The notes beneath the pieces are model-generated. The model did no database searches. It worked only from the letters and a program-made list of their open reading frames with translations, and was not told where the DNA came from. 35,334 nt of DNA, taken from positions 1-35,334 of the forward strand of contig NW_017264847.1 in NCBI RefSeq assembly GCF_000149955.1, read 5' to 3'. Below, piece by piece: positions 11,681-21,871 of the stretch (within the stretch, counting starts at the first letter, position 1; each line of letters opens with the position of its first letter). A program made the position numbers and the translations under genes. Origin of the DNA: Fusarium oxysporum f. sp. lycopersici 4287. Its lineage: Eukaryota > Ascomycota > Sordariomycetes > Hypocreales > Nectriaceae.

Positions 11681-12142
11681 ATGAGAGTCACATCCGGCTT
11701 AAAGGACTCCCTCCGTACATCCCTCCACCACGTAAGCCAATTCCCCGACCTCTCCCAGCGCTTTGATATCTTTAAGCAAGAACTAGCTACTCTAGGCGAA
11801 AGGCTCTCTTCCTATGGTAACAGCGCCCCAATAAACACAAAGCTCTTTCGAGATATATGGGCACTGAGAGATACTGTCCTGGGACACCGCAGGGCTATGA
11901 AAAGCATCATAATCGAGATGAACAGCGTTTACCATCGTATCAACAAAAGTGGATATGTTGCTGTAGCGCAGCCTATACTTACCATGCGTAATGGTGAATT
12001 ACTTCACCGTCGCACCCCTGAGCTAGAGGCTTTGATGCTTGTTACGGGGTTTGATGCGCAGTGGAGACGGGTGAATGGTATGTGGAATGAAGCTATGGGC
12101 TTTTCGGGAGAAGTTGATTATCTTGGAAACTGCTGTGCTTAG
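11681..12142 (+). CDS. Small predicted helical protein, unknown function
   Basis: An intronless frame of 153 residues starts at the ATG at 11681; a GTG two codons earlier is not a plausible fungal start. I do not recognise the family. The sequence is rich in Leu, Arg, Glu and Met and looks wholly helical, with a likely coiled-coil stretch from DLSQRFDIFKQELATLGERL to about residue 90. There is no signal peptide or membrane segment. It ends in a CysCys-Ala tail (GNCCA), which could be a lipidation or metal site but is not a standard CaaX box. It has a good TATA box upstream. It lies divergent from the HET gene and tail-to-tail with the helical protein gene 12276-13858, 133 bp away. A functional link with either neighbour is only suggested by position. 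Confidence 0.6.
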   Translation: MRVTSGLKDSLRTSLHHVSQFPDLSQRFDIFKQELATLGERLSSYGNSAPINTKLFRDIWALRDTVLGHRRAMKSIIIEMNSVYHRINKSGYVAVAQPILTMRNGELLHRRTPELEALMLVTGFDAQWRRVNGMWNEAMGFSGEVDYLGNCCA

Positions 12143-12275
12143 AAGACGCCAATAGAAAGCATTGTACTGGGTTGTCTACGATGCAATGTTATGATAGTAT
12201 TTTTAACATCCCACCATGGCAAGCCTCATCTCCTGTATGTTCCCTGCTCTCACTGCATAACGCGTAACCCTATTC

Positions 12276-13858
12276 TTATAAAACGCTGGGCGCGTCGATG
12301 TCTGCAGTGATTCCAGAAGTTTGGATACTCGAGTCGATCGCAATGAGTGCCTGAACCGCAGACAACGTATCCTGAAACTCCTGCACTGCCTTGGTGATTC
12401 CCGCTTGGATCGCCTGCTGGTTTGCAATCAGCGATGCTCTAACAGAATCATCCGCAGCAGCCATTAACGTCGAGGCTTGGCCCAGATTATTTCCTATCCC
12501 CACGAAAGTAGACTGGATCTCTTGTAATGCTACACAAACACTCCGCACTCTGGCGCAAATGGCCTGGTTCTGTAAGGAGAGTAAGTTTACAGCACCAACC
12601 AAAGCATAGGCTGTCTTGGTGGCGTCAGTGCTCTTGTTCCCGATGTGTGCTTGATACTCAGCCCATGCCATTCTCACATCTCTCTGCTTCGTAAGGGTGG
12701 CGTTCGATCCAGAAATCCAGCCGGCAACAGGTATCCAAATGTAAGAAGCCGCAGTGTTGGCTTCCATCATCTCACGGTCCTGTGCAGCGCACCGTCAGTC
12801 AAATTCCCCGTCAACTGTCGTATTGATCTACTAAAAGGCTAAGCACTTGCTGCATCCGGTGACAAAGACTTACCCAATCTGCCTTCGCAGCCTGAGCTGC
12901 TTCAACGCTATTGTTGAGAACTATTTGATTCATGGAATGTGTCTCATCAAGCGTAGAGATGTAACGGTCTCCCGAGTTTAAACCGAACTTCTTCACGACG
13001 GCATCAACCTCTTTTCTCGTGGTCTGAATCTTGCTTGCTTGCTATGCTGAATCAGCCCCATTCATCCACATCGCATGGGGTAACTCACCGAGGCGATGCT
13101 GGCCGTCAAGCCCTGAATACTGCTAGCTTTCTGGTTTGCAAGCTGGTTCAGATTCAGTAGCATTTCACTGGCACTCTGAGCAAGACCTTTGAACTCAAAA
13201 TCGTTCTCGGAGCCAGGCTGAGAGTATGCCTGGCCGGTCAACATGCTTATGATGCCCTGCAGACTGACCTCTCCCGCGCCGGTAAACTGATCGGCGAGAG
13301 CTTGACAAAGTATTCGCGTTTCGATGAACACAGTCCCTACAAGCCTGTCAGCCCCGCCATGGTGCTGTTCATCCAGAACTGCTCATAGTGAACTTACAGA
13401 AGCTCGACACTGCGTATTGAGTGAAGTCGTTGCAGGAGTTCCAAAAGCCCAGCACGGCGGTTTCTGTTGCCTTCATGGTGTATAAGCAGACGCGGTCAAA
13501 CTTTCCAGCATGTACATACCTGGTATAGAAGAGGATCAAAACTGTTTAATGACTGCAAAGACGCTTTGGGATAAAGAGTCTCAAATGATGGCGCATCCAC
13601 GGGAAAGGTCAGGCTGGCGACAAGGGAGACCCTCAGATCTGACAGCACGGGGTTAGTTGAAGGAACTCTACTAGGAAAATAGCAAGTACCGAGATAGCCG
13701 TAAGATTGAAGAATAAAACGAGAGCCCTTTTCGCCTGTGATGTTTCCATCTTCATCGACTAGGAGCAGTGATCTAGTCAGATTGCCTGTTGGATTATTCA
13801 ATGCATTGATCAGAGCTTGTCCAATGTCGGTAGGACTCGTAGAAGTGGCGGTAGACAT
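12276..13858 (-). CDS. Predicted helical-bundle protein, possibly pore-forming-like
   Basis: Five exons (13858-13520, 13470-13398, 13336-13089, 13041-12874, 12779-12276) with introns of 47-94 nt and good donors give 443 residues in one continuous frame. Residues 1-113 contain a mixed globular start. From about 125 to the end the sequence is almost all helix with heptad-like spacing, Ala, Gln, Leu and Ser-rich, and few Pro or Gly. A short hydrophobic insert (SYIWIPVAGW, about residues 288-297) sits between two long helical stretches. That layout recalls bacterial alpha-helical pore-forming proteins (the ClyA, XaxA or Cry6A type), in which a hydrophobic hairpin is packed within a helical bundle. 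No signal peptide is seen. I cannot assign a family by motif, so the pore-forming idea is an architectural guess; a structural or cytoskeletal helical protein is equally possible. The gene is intact. Confidence 0.65.
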
Positions 13859-15442
13859 AGTGCAACGGCTATATAAAGAACTATTTCTAAAGGAAGGACA
13901 TTATTTGGTAGAAAGTGGCCCGTTGTCAGCCTTTAAAGCTCTACCAATCTGCGAATTACAGCCTTTAATGAGACAATTCGAGGTCTGGAACAAGCCACTT
14001 GGCCCAATGTGGCTGGACTATCGAGTTCCAGAACCCATTTCGACAAGCCATATCTCACAGTAATCAGCGCCTATGTAAATAGTTCTGCAATAGTATCATT
14101 TCAGAAAAGCGATGCAGCATTGGAGTTACTCTTCCATTCTTTACGCGCGGTGAGCGCTGACCTCATGGGAATAAAGCAACTGCCGCGTGATTCGCCCTCA
14201 ATACACCACTTTACCTTGAAACTGAGGACCAGCGGCCGCGCTACCGTCAAATTGAAATGAAATTGTAGGAGCGGCATGCGTTGTTGAGGATATCCGGTGG
14301 CTTAGCCAAAATCTTGCGTAACCCTCCTCGTCGCGCAATCAATTCCGCCCTCACACCCCATTCCAGTGCCGAAATCCGATTATCGACGCGGTACGGGCCG
14401 CATTACGGTGCAAAGACCGCTCAGCGCTTGGGGCAAAGGAACTGCCGAAGAAACTGATGAGGGGTAGGCGATCACCCTTGGCACTGTAAATACGGTTAGA
14501 CCGCTGGTCAGCTGCAGTGCTGCGGCACCGTCACATTGTTATCCCCGTAATGATCTGACGTCGATATACTTTCGAGTTATTGAAGTTTATCATACAGTTG
14601 AGACGGCTCAGAGTTTACGCCGGTGTTGATAGAATTCTTCTGGAAGTGAAGGTCAGTACTAATGATGCAGGAAGCAGGGACTTGTAGTATAAGCTTATCG
14701 TCTACTGTAATTTTGTCTCACTACACACGCCTTGTCTCCCGATTTTCAACAGGTCTCTATTCCCCACTGCCGTCCTGTTTCACTACCTTTTCTTTTCGTC
14801 ATGGCATGACTCGTCTGTATCCCCCTCGATCCATTCGGCTCTACGTCCGCGGACTTTCCACGGACTGTCCATCGAAACTGTGGGTAGCGAGGATCCGTGA
14901 GCAAGTGTATGGCGCAGGGCCAATGATACGAATCTAAAGAGGAAATGCTTGGCGAAAATCTCGGTTATAATCGTATACACCTATTATCCTATTGGCTCAT
15001 GCACTGCCTTTCGTGCATGGCTGTACCGTTGTGTTACATTAGAACGGAGATATAGACGGGGTTGAGCCCTTCGAGCCGATATAATGTATTATTTCGTTTA
15101 TGCATTGCAGATGTGGTGGTATTTTGCGGACTCGGGCTCTCGGGGTATCAGAAAGTGGAGAGACACCAGCTGGGGTGACAGAAACGCCCGTACAGAAACC
15201 CAGGTAATAATCTAGGCTACTTGTGCCACTTGTTTTTGATATGCTGGAGGCGCTGTTATTCTGATACCCACAGTCGGGACTCGCGTCTTAGAGCTCCGGT
15301 GAAATGGGGATTGAGACCAAGTACAGAACGGGAACACGTTGTGTCGATCTTTGTTTTCTTATATGCCTGGTGGATGGTATAAGTATACAATACTGCCGCG
15401 AAGGATTTGAATCCATCATCACACCACCGGCAGTTGTTCAAG
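13859..15442. other. Intergenic, divergent promoters
   Basis: This 1.6-kb stretch lies between the divergent helical-protein and P450 genes. Short open frames (for example 14662-14937 and 14009-14260) show no family resemblance or splice structure. No RNA gene or repeat was recognised. Confidence 0.55.
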
Positions 15443-17205
15443 ATGACGGCGTATATCAATACCATACTCCAAAATCCGCAATATGCGGTTCTTTCCGCAA
15501 TTTCCGTCATTACACTCTTAGTCGTCAACTTTTCTTTCTTCACCCAACAAGAGAAATACCCTATCCTAATCCCCAAGAAGCCTTTCGAGTTGACAAACAC
15601 GCGTGTAGTCAAAGAGTTCATCGCCAACAGCAGAAGCCTCCTTGCAAACGCGCGCACAGTTTATAAAGATCAGCCATACCGAGCTTATACCGAACTAGGC
15701 AAGGTTCTGGTTATTCCTCCTTCGTGGGTGGATGCCTTGAAGAGCAACCGACACCTAGACTTTCAGACGCCAGCCCGAGATGTAAGTCTTGGTACGGGGT
15801 ACAGGGATCGTGACTAACTCAGCGCAGGATTCTCATGAGTACATTCCTGGTTTCCAACCTTTTGGTGGATCTCATAAGCTTACGACTGTTATCAACAAAT
15901 ATATTACAAAGGCTTTGAGTAGGTCTTGGTATCACCTCGTTTCTAAAGTAACTGCTAGCTCACATTGTGTAGTGAAGTTAACAGGGCCCATATCGGAAGA
16001 AGCATCTTTGTCAATTAGGGATACTCTCACCAACTCCAGAGGTAATTGTTTCAGCTTATACTCATGATGGCAAGACTGACGAAGCTTAGAATGGCACCCC
16101 ATCCGACCCCAGGCAGACCTTATCCGCGTGGTATCACGCGTTTCTTCCCGAATTTTCATGGGCGAAGAGCTCTGCCGCGACGAAGAGTGGAACAGGACCT
16201 CGAGCGAATATACCCTATTGGCTTTTGGCTACGGCGGCTTATTGAGATCTTATCCCAGGTGGCTTCGCTCATACATCCACTGGTTCCTCCCTCAGTGCTG
16301 GGAAGTCCGCGCCAAGCTGAATGAAGCGCGACAGTGCCTTAAGCCTCATATCGAGCGACGAAAAGTTATCAAGCAGAAAGCACTCGCTGAGGGAAAGCCA
16401 TCTCCTTTCGATGATTCCATTGAGTGGTTTGAGAAAGAGTATGAGAAGCATGATCCTGCTACAGAGCAGATTGCTGTTTCGATCGTGGCGTATCATACTA
16501 CCTCTGACCTACTCGCTGAGACGCTTCTCAATCTTTGCCAACATCCTGAACTGTTCCAGGAACTTCGGGAGGAGATTATTGCGGTTTTGACTGCCGAAGG
16601 GGGACTGACCAAGGGCGCGTTGTATAACTTGAAGTTGATGGACAGCGTGGTCAAGGAGTCCCAACGACTGCGACCAATTCTGCTCGGTAAGTTTAAGTCT
16701 CTCCAATCCCCCTTCCTATAGCATCCTCTAACATTTCTGTCAAGGTGCTTTCAGGAGAATCGCCACTGCCGACGTTACCCTCCCCAACGGCGACATCCTC
16801 AAGAAAGGCGACAAGATCATCGGCGGAATGTCACATATGTGGGATTCCGATACTTACGACAATGCCCTCGAGTTTGACCCCTATCGCTTCGTCAAGATGC
16901 GTCAAACTGGCGATGACAAGAAAGCTCATCTTGTGAGTACTAGTGCGGATCATCTGGGATTCGGCCACGGTTTTCACGCATGTCCCGGTCGCTTCTTCGC
17001 TGCAAATGAGATCAAGATCCTCTTATGCCATATGTTGCTCAAGTATGACTGGAAGCTACCGGAGGGTTGCAAGCCGCAGCCATCTCATTCGGGGTTTAAA
17101 CTGCTTGGCGATTACTCTTCGAATCTGCTGGTTCGGCGTCGCACTGAAGAGTTGGATATTGATTCGCTTTCCAGCTCAAAGGGCCACGATTCTTTGCCCT
17201 ATTGA
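15443..17205 (+). CDS. Cytochrome P450 monooxygenase
   Basis: Five exons (15443-15781, 15828-15918, 15973-16041, 16090-16686, 16745-17205) with introns of 46-58 nt give 518 residues, all in frame. An N-terminal membrane anchor lies at about residues 14-33 (YAVLSAISVITLLVVNFSFF). The I-helix has AYHTTSDLL in place of the usual AGxDT, a form I associate with fungal P450s of the ent-kaurene oxidase/CYP503 and CYP68 type. The K-helix ExxR is E356-S-Q-R359, the PERF-like block is FDPYRF, and the haem-binding motif is FGHGFHACPGRFF with the ligand Cys445. The protein would sit on the ER and hydroxylate a small lipophilic substrate, plausibly a terpenoid. The next gene on the same strand encodes a multi-pass membrane protein 545 bp downstream. 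The start ATG follows AAG; an upstream TTG extension of the frame is ignored. Confidence 0.92.
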
Positions 17206-17750
17206 TTGAATTGAGAATATTACGAGCCGAAGTCAGGATGGAGTCATTTGTATACTAGCTTGATCAAAATTGCCAAGACACTTCTATTTACTTTAACGCC
17301 CTTTAGAATGTCGCTCGTCAACTGACCCGATTGTCCCGTTTTATTATCGTAAATGCAATGCACGTCCCGAGCCAAATACGAGGCACCAATCAGAACTGGC
17401 GGAATTTCTCCAAACTCAGCAAATACGAGGATAAACCCTCGAAAGTCACCGACTCTTGTATTCAAAGTAAATTTCCAGCTTTCTAGCCAAAGCATAACGG
17501 GCTATCGGGGTCTTCAACTGTGCCGAGATCAGGATTTTCGGGTCATGACACAGGACCGTTTTCGGCAGTTGATCTTGCGACCCGATATTCTGGAACGCTA
17601 GTGCAGTTAGTATTGATATAAAGCTGTGTCCTACCAAGTATTTAATACGATAAATATTATATATAAATCCTTTTTGGTTTATTAACAGCCATCTGTTGCA
17701 AACTTCATACGAAAAGTCTTACCATATTCGCCTATTTCAGACAGATCATC
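17206..17750. other. Intergenic between P450 and membrane protein
   Basis: This 545-bp spacer holds the 3' end of the P450 transcript and the promoter of the next gene. An AT-rich stretch near 17640-17690 precedes the second gene. A possible 5'-UTR intron acceptor (TATTTCAG) ends 11 nt before the ATG. No coding sequence was recognised. Confidence 0.5.
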
Positions 17751-18509
17751 ATGAATATCGACTACTATGGACGCATCGCGGAGAACCTCCAATTCGACAA
17801 CACTCCGGTTATGATCGCGACCAACGCATGCTTCGCTATCGGCTTTCTACAATACACCTACGCCATAAGACTTCTTGTGCGCGAAGGCCAAGGCCCCATA
17901 CCCTTCTGGATGCAAACCTTCTACGTCGCTCACGAATTGACATTTGTTTATCTCTTCGCCGAAGCGGCGCCTCGCTACGATTACCATTGGTTCTTCGTCT
18001 CAACCTCATTCTCGCTAGCAGTATGGGCAGTTCTTGAGATGTTTTGCATGTGGTATACCATACAGAGCCCCAAAGACCGCATCGCCACCTTTTCGCCTCT
18101 CTTCGGAAAACAGCCGGCTACTTCGTCAATCTTGACATACACTTTCTTTCTGCAGCTCGCTATGTTTGCACTGGTCTGGATATTGATCGAGTTCCTCGGC
18201 GCTGGTAGCTTCATGCTCACAGGAGCGCTCACCAATGTCCTTCTGATCATCGGGCCGACACACGAGTACCTGTCTCGTGGGTCACGAAACGGCCTGTCGA
18301 TTGGGTTCTGTCTGACTAATGTGGCTTGTGCCATATGGACGTTTGCCCCGTTCAGCTTGGGAGCCGCTGTCTTGCCTGAGATTTACGATCAGCCTATCAT
18401 GTATGTCGCAGGAATTATCTTGCTGGCGTATTCGGTATGGTTGACGACTGTGGTCGCGTCTTACCCTCCCAAGACAGCTACGAAGGGACAGCCGACGCCA
18501 ATTTGGTAG
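17751..18509 (+). CDS. Multi-pass membrane protein, candidate membrane terpene cyclase
   Basis: An intronless frame of 252 residues with about seven hydrophobic segments: roughly 20-42, 52-70, 79-104, 128-148, 153-168, 184-204 and 215-236. Length and topology match the fungal membrane-bound terpene cyclases of the Pyr4/PaxB family. In Pyr4, as I recall, two acidic residues near 63 and 218 are essential. Here Glu62 lies in VAHELTFVYLF inside the second segment and Asp213 in EIYDQPIMY at the start of the last. The surrounding residues are not a clear family match, so the assignment is tentative; another seven-helix family of unknown role is the main alternative. It follows a P450 on the same strand, which would suit tailoring of a terpenoid. 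No prenyltransferase or polyketide synthase lies nearby. Confidence 0.5.
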   Translation: MNIDYYGRIAENLQFDNTPVMIATNACFAIGFLQYTYAIRLLVREGQGPIPFWMQTFYVAHELTFVYLFAEAAPRYDYHWFFVSTSFSLAVWAVLEMFCMWYTIQSPKDRIATFSPLFGKQPATSSILTYTFFLQLAMFALVWILIEFLGAGSFMLTGALTNVLLIIGPTHEYLSRGSRNGLSIGFCLTNVACAIWTFAPFSLGAAVLPEIYDQPIMYVAGIILLAYSVWLTTVVASYPPKTATKGQPTPIW

Positions 18510-18641
18510 GATCTTCACAGATTTGGAAAGTTCTTCAGTGTGTAAGCCCTTGAGATGGCTTTCATAACCCATTTGTATTCTGGTGCTGTCCTTGAGATAA
18601 CGCCGCGTCTTTGTTTCAAGTTCCGACTATCTTCTATAGAA

Positions 18642-19419
18642 TCACTCCGCTCCAGTAGCATAAATCCCATCTTCAATAAGCTGACTCAACTTCTTGTTCG
18701 TCGCAATGTACCGTGCCAGATCACGTCTCTTCTCAACCAACAAATCCATCACAATCCTTCCAAACACCAACTTCCCAGAGAAATTGAGATGAGTGCGATC
18801 TCCCTCGATCTCATTATACTTGTCGGCATTCTCCTGTCCAATAGCGTTGACATACTTGGTGCTTGCGGTATTAAGATCCAGGTACTTAACACCTGCTTTG
18901 TTTGCGACAGCAATTGCAGCATCGCGCTCGTTACTAAGGTTCTCAACCACTTTTCCATCCTTGAAAGTACGACGGGTAAGAGACGTAATGATAATCTGTC
19001 ATTAAATCAGCCACTGCACCGTCAATTCGAAATGTTAAACTTACCGCAGTGCCTCCAGCCTCTTTGACCTCACCAATCATAGTAGCAAGGTTATCCGAGT
19101 ACTGCTCCAGTGTAAGAGTCTTCTGATCATTATGCCCAAACTGAATCGTGACAATAGCCTCGTGAGCTTTCTTATGGCTCTTCACATTATCGAGAGCAGT
19201 ATCCCATAATCCTTGGGATCGGAAAGATACAGTCGTTGCACCGTTCTTGGCGATGTTGATACCACCTGCGGGCTTCTTGGTACTGTTAAGAAGAGCATCG
19301 CCCCAACCTCCGCCAGTGGCAACGGTAGAGTCACCCGTCAAGATGAAGAAGGGCGACTTCTTGGCCTCAACACCTCCGAAGAGAGTTAGGATGCTTGCAG
19401 CGAGGGGTAGGAACTTCAT
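18642..19419 (-). CDS. Rhamnogalacturonan acetylesterase (CE12, SGNH hydrolase)
   Basis: Exons 19419-19045 and 18995-18642, with a 49-nt intron (GTAAGT...GACAG), give 242 residues. A signal peptide covers residues 1-19 (MKFLPLAASILTLFGGVEA). The catalytic serine is Ser31 in the block I motif GDST, the oxyanion-hole asparagine is Asn97 in FGHNDQ, and the Asp191/His194 pair is in DRTHLNFSG. These are the SGNH blocks in the spacing of fungal rhamnogalacturonan acetylesterases. The secreted enzyme removes acetyl groups from the rhamnogalacturonan I backbone of pectin, helping lyases and hydrolases to act. The upstream frame is open to 19518, but the ATG at 19419 begins a proper signal peptide and is preferred. 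The gene is intact. Confidence 0.92.
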
Positions 19420-19938
19420 AGTAAGAAAAGAATAATCACAGAACTTGACTGACAAAACTGAACAGATAAACTTGCGTCCCCTCAGTGAACTATATACTTT
19501 CATATCCGGCAAGTTCATCCAATCATTTAATTTCTTGCAGGCATTTCAACAGCTCAAATAATTCCGCCAATAATCATGTTTCTACCAAAGTTTGGGGGCA
19601 CGACAAGGCACCCCGGATTTTCAAAGCTTAATGCGCCAACTCCATGTCAAGCCATTGGGGTTAGTGCGGATCTCCACGCTCCGGTTTACTGGGGTAGCCG
19701 ATTGGTACACCTTACGCATCGGCAGTGCTGCTCGGGTCTTGATACCCCGAGCTCTTGCAGAGCAATATATGACTGCAAATACATGATGGTCACGTTCTAA
19801 ATTCGCTCGACAACATCGTGAATTTTTGCTTCAAGGCCCCTTGGGTTACTGGTTCTTTTATTCATGACTGTTTACCTACAGCCACCACCGGCCCTAATCT
19901 CCATTTTCTTTTCGTTCAGGTATCTGCTCCGCAATTTC
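19420..19938. other. Intergenic between acetylesterase and adenylosuccinate lyase
   Basis: This region of about 0.5 kb holds the acetylesterase promoter and the 3' end of the adenylosuccinate lyase transcript; both genes run on the minus strand. Small open frames here (for example 19576-19800) have no support. Confidence 0.5.
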
Positions 19939-21871
19939 TTAAACATTCAGCTCAGCAGCCTTGGCCTTCTGGATGGAAGACTGGTAAGGCGCAAGCTTCT
20001 TCTCCAGCTTACACCCGGGTCCACAGAACTTATCAACCAACTGTGCGCTGCGACCAATGTACAACTCAGGCTTCATCATGCCATCGAGATCAGCCCAAAT
20101 GGGCTTGAAGAACTCAGTCTTCTTGATTCGCTCAACAAGATCGTTGGACTTTCCAAGGCTCTGAACCTGGTGGGAGGCTTCGAAGGACAGAACGCGGATT
20201 TGCTCGTGAGCCCTAGCTGGGTTAGTACTCTCATGTGGCGGTTGAGATTGAGTTTGAACTTACTCTTGTCGGGAAACACCCATAGCGACCAGGCGCATGA
20301 TGATGTTCTCGGTGATCATGAAAGGGAGCTCGGCCATGATGTTGGAGTGGATCTTGAGGGGGAAGACGACGAGACCCTCTGTGACGTTCTGTAGGGTGAT
20401 GGCGACGGCATCGGCGAGGAGGAACATCTCGGGGATGTCGATTCGTCGCTGGGATCTAGTTAGAATGTGCCAGAGACATTTGTGAGCAAAACAAGGGTAC
20501 TCACGCAGGCGGAATCGTCTAGTGATCGCTCCATCCACTGGGCGGAGTGGGTGCTCATGTAGGTAGCGGCCTTGGACTGCAGGACTCGGGCGAGACTGGC
20601 AATTCGCTCGGATCGCATGGGATTCTGCTTGTAGGCCTGAGAGATTATCAGTATGTGGCTGAGCTTGACCCAATCGCAGAAAGGTATGGCTGACCATGGC
20701 ACTGCTTCCGATTTGACCCTTCTCTCGGGGCTCGCCGACTTCCTTCATGAAGGCGAGATGTCGCAGATCCGAGGCGATCTTTGTGACGGTGGTGCCGAGG
20801 CCAGTGACGGCGTTGGCAATGAGACAATCGACCTTTCGGGTGCTACACGAGGGTTAGTATCAAAAAGAAGGGGGACCAATTGCGTCGTCAGGCTTACTAT
20901 GTCTGTGTTGAGATCTGAAAATTGTTAGAAAAGTACCTTGAAAAGAAAGGAATATCATGCACTTACGTCGTAGCACTCCTCAAAACCAGCCTTTTGGCAG
21001 AGCAGCTCATTGAGCTTGTCGCACTTGTCATGATCACCACCGAAACTGAAAATGTCAGAAATTGGCCCAGCAGCAACAAATAATTTGACTCACATCTCGA
21101 GGAAACTGGCTTGAGTACCAGTAGTGCCCTGGGCACCACGGAACTTGAGCTCAGCTCGCACACGCTCAAACTCATTCAGATCCATCAAGAGATCCTGCGC
21201 CCAGCCCGCAGCTAGATACTGTCAGAACATGGTAACCCCACCAACCAGAGAAAAACTAACCTCGCTTGCCGACGGTGCTGATCTGCGCAGGCTGAAGATG
21301 TGTGAAAGACAGAGTTGGCTCATTCTTCCACTCGAGCGCAAACTTCTGCAGGTTGTAAAGAACCTTTGCGAGCTTGGGGATGAGAAGATCGAGAGCGTCG
21401 CGCATGAGGATGAGCTCCGTGTTGTCGGTGACGTAGCAGCTCGTCGCGCCGTAGTGGATAATACCAGCCGCAGCAGGAGCAGCTTGACCAAAAGCATGAA
21501 CGTGCTATACACCTCATCAGTCTTATAAAAATTGTCAATGTACCGTGTTTCTTACAGCCATGACATCCTGGTACGCTAGTCAGCTCGCTTATTCCCACGA
21601 CACTCTAGCGATATACACTCACATGTCGACGGATCTTCTCCTCATGGCGCGCAACCTCAAAGTCCTCATCTGTAACAGTGAGATGAGTCCTCATCTGCTC
21701 GAGCGCCTCGTCGGTGATGGTGTTGATGCCGAGCTCCTTCTCGCTCTCGGCGAGGTACAGCCATAGCTTGCGCCAGGTGGAGTGGCGGGATCGCTGGCTG
21801 AAGAGGTGGGACAGCTCCTGGCTGCAGTAGCGGCCCGTGAGGGTTGTTTGGTAGGTATCGTAGGCGGCCAT
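19939..21871 (-). CDS. ADE13: Adenylosuccinate lyase
   Basis: Ten exons: 21871-21623, 21567-21556 (12 nt), 21504-21261, 21211-21094, 21045-20967, 20914-20898 (17 nt), 20842-20695, 20636-20505, 20448-20264 and 20212-19939. All join in frame to give 485 residues, the normal length. The enzyme acts twice in purine synthesis, splitting fumarate from SAICAR and from adenylosuccinate. Diagnostic blocks are [12 protein letters not shown] near the N-terminal third, THLQPAQ with a catalytic histidine, and the fumarase/aspartase signature [14 protein letters not shown] carrying the catalytic serine loop, followed by [13 protein letters not shown]. The signature uses Ala where many species have Pro (SAMPYK), as in yeast. 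The start ATG at 21871 begins [17 protein letters not shown]. The gene is housekeeping and intact, with an unusually fragmented structure. The symbol is that of the yeast orthologue. Confidence 0.96.

Noticed and set aside
14662..14937. Open frame of 91 codons between the helical-protein and P450 genes.
   Set aside because: No family resemblance, no splice context and random-looking composition.
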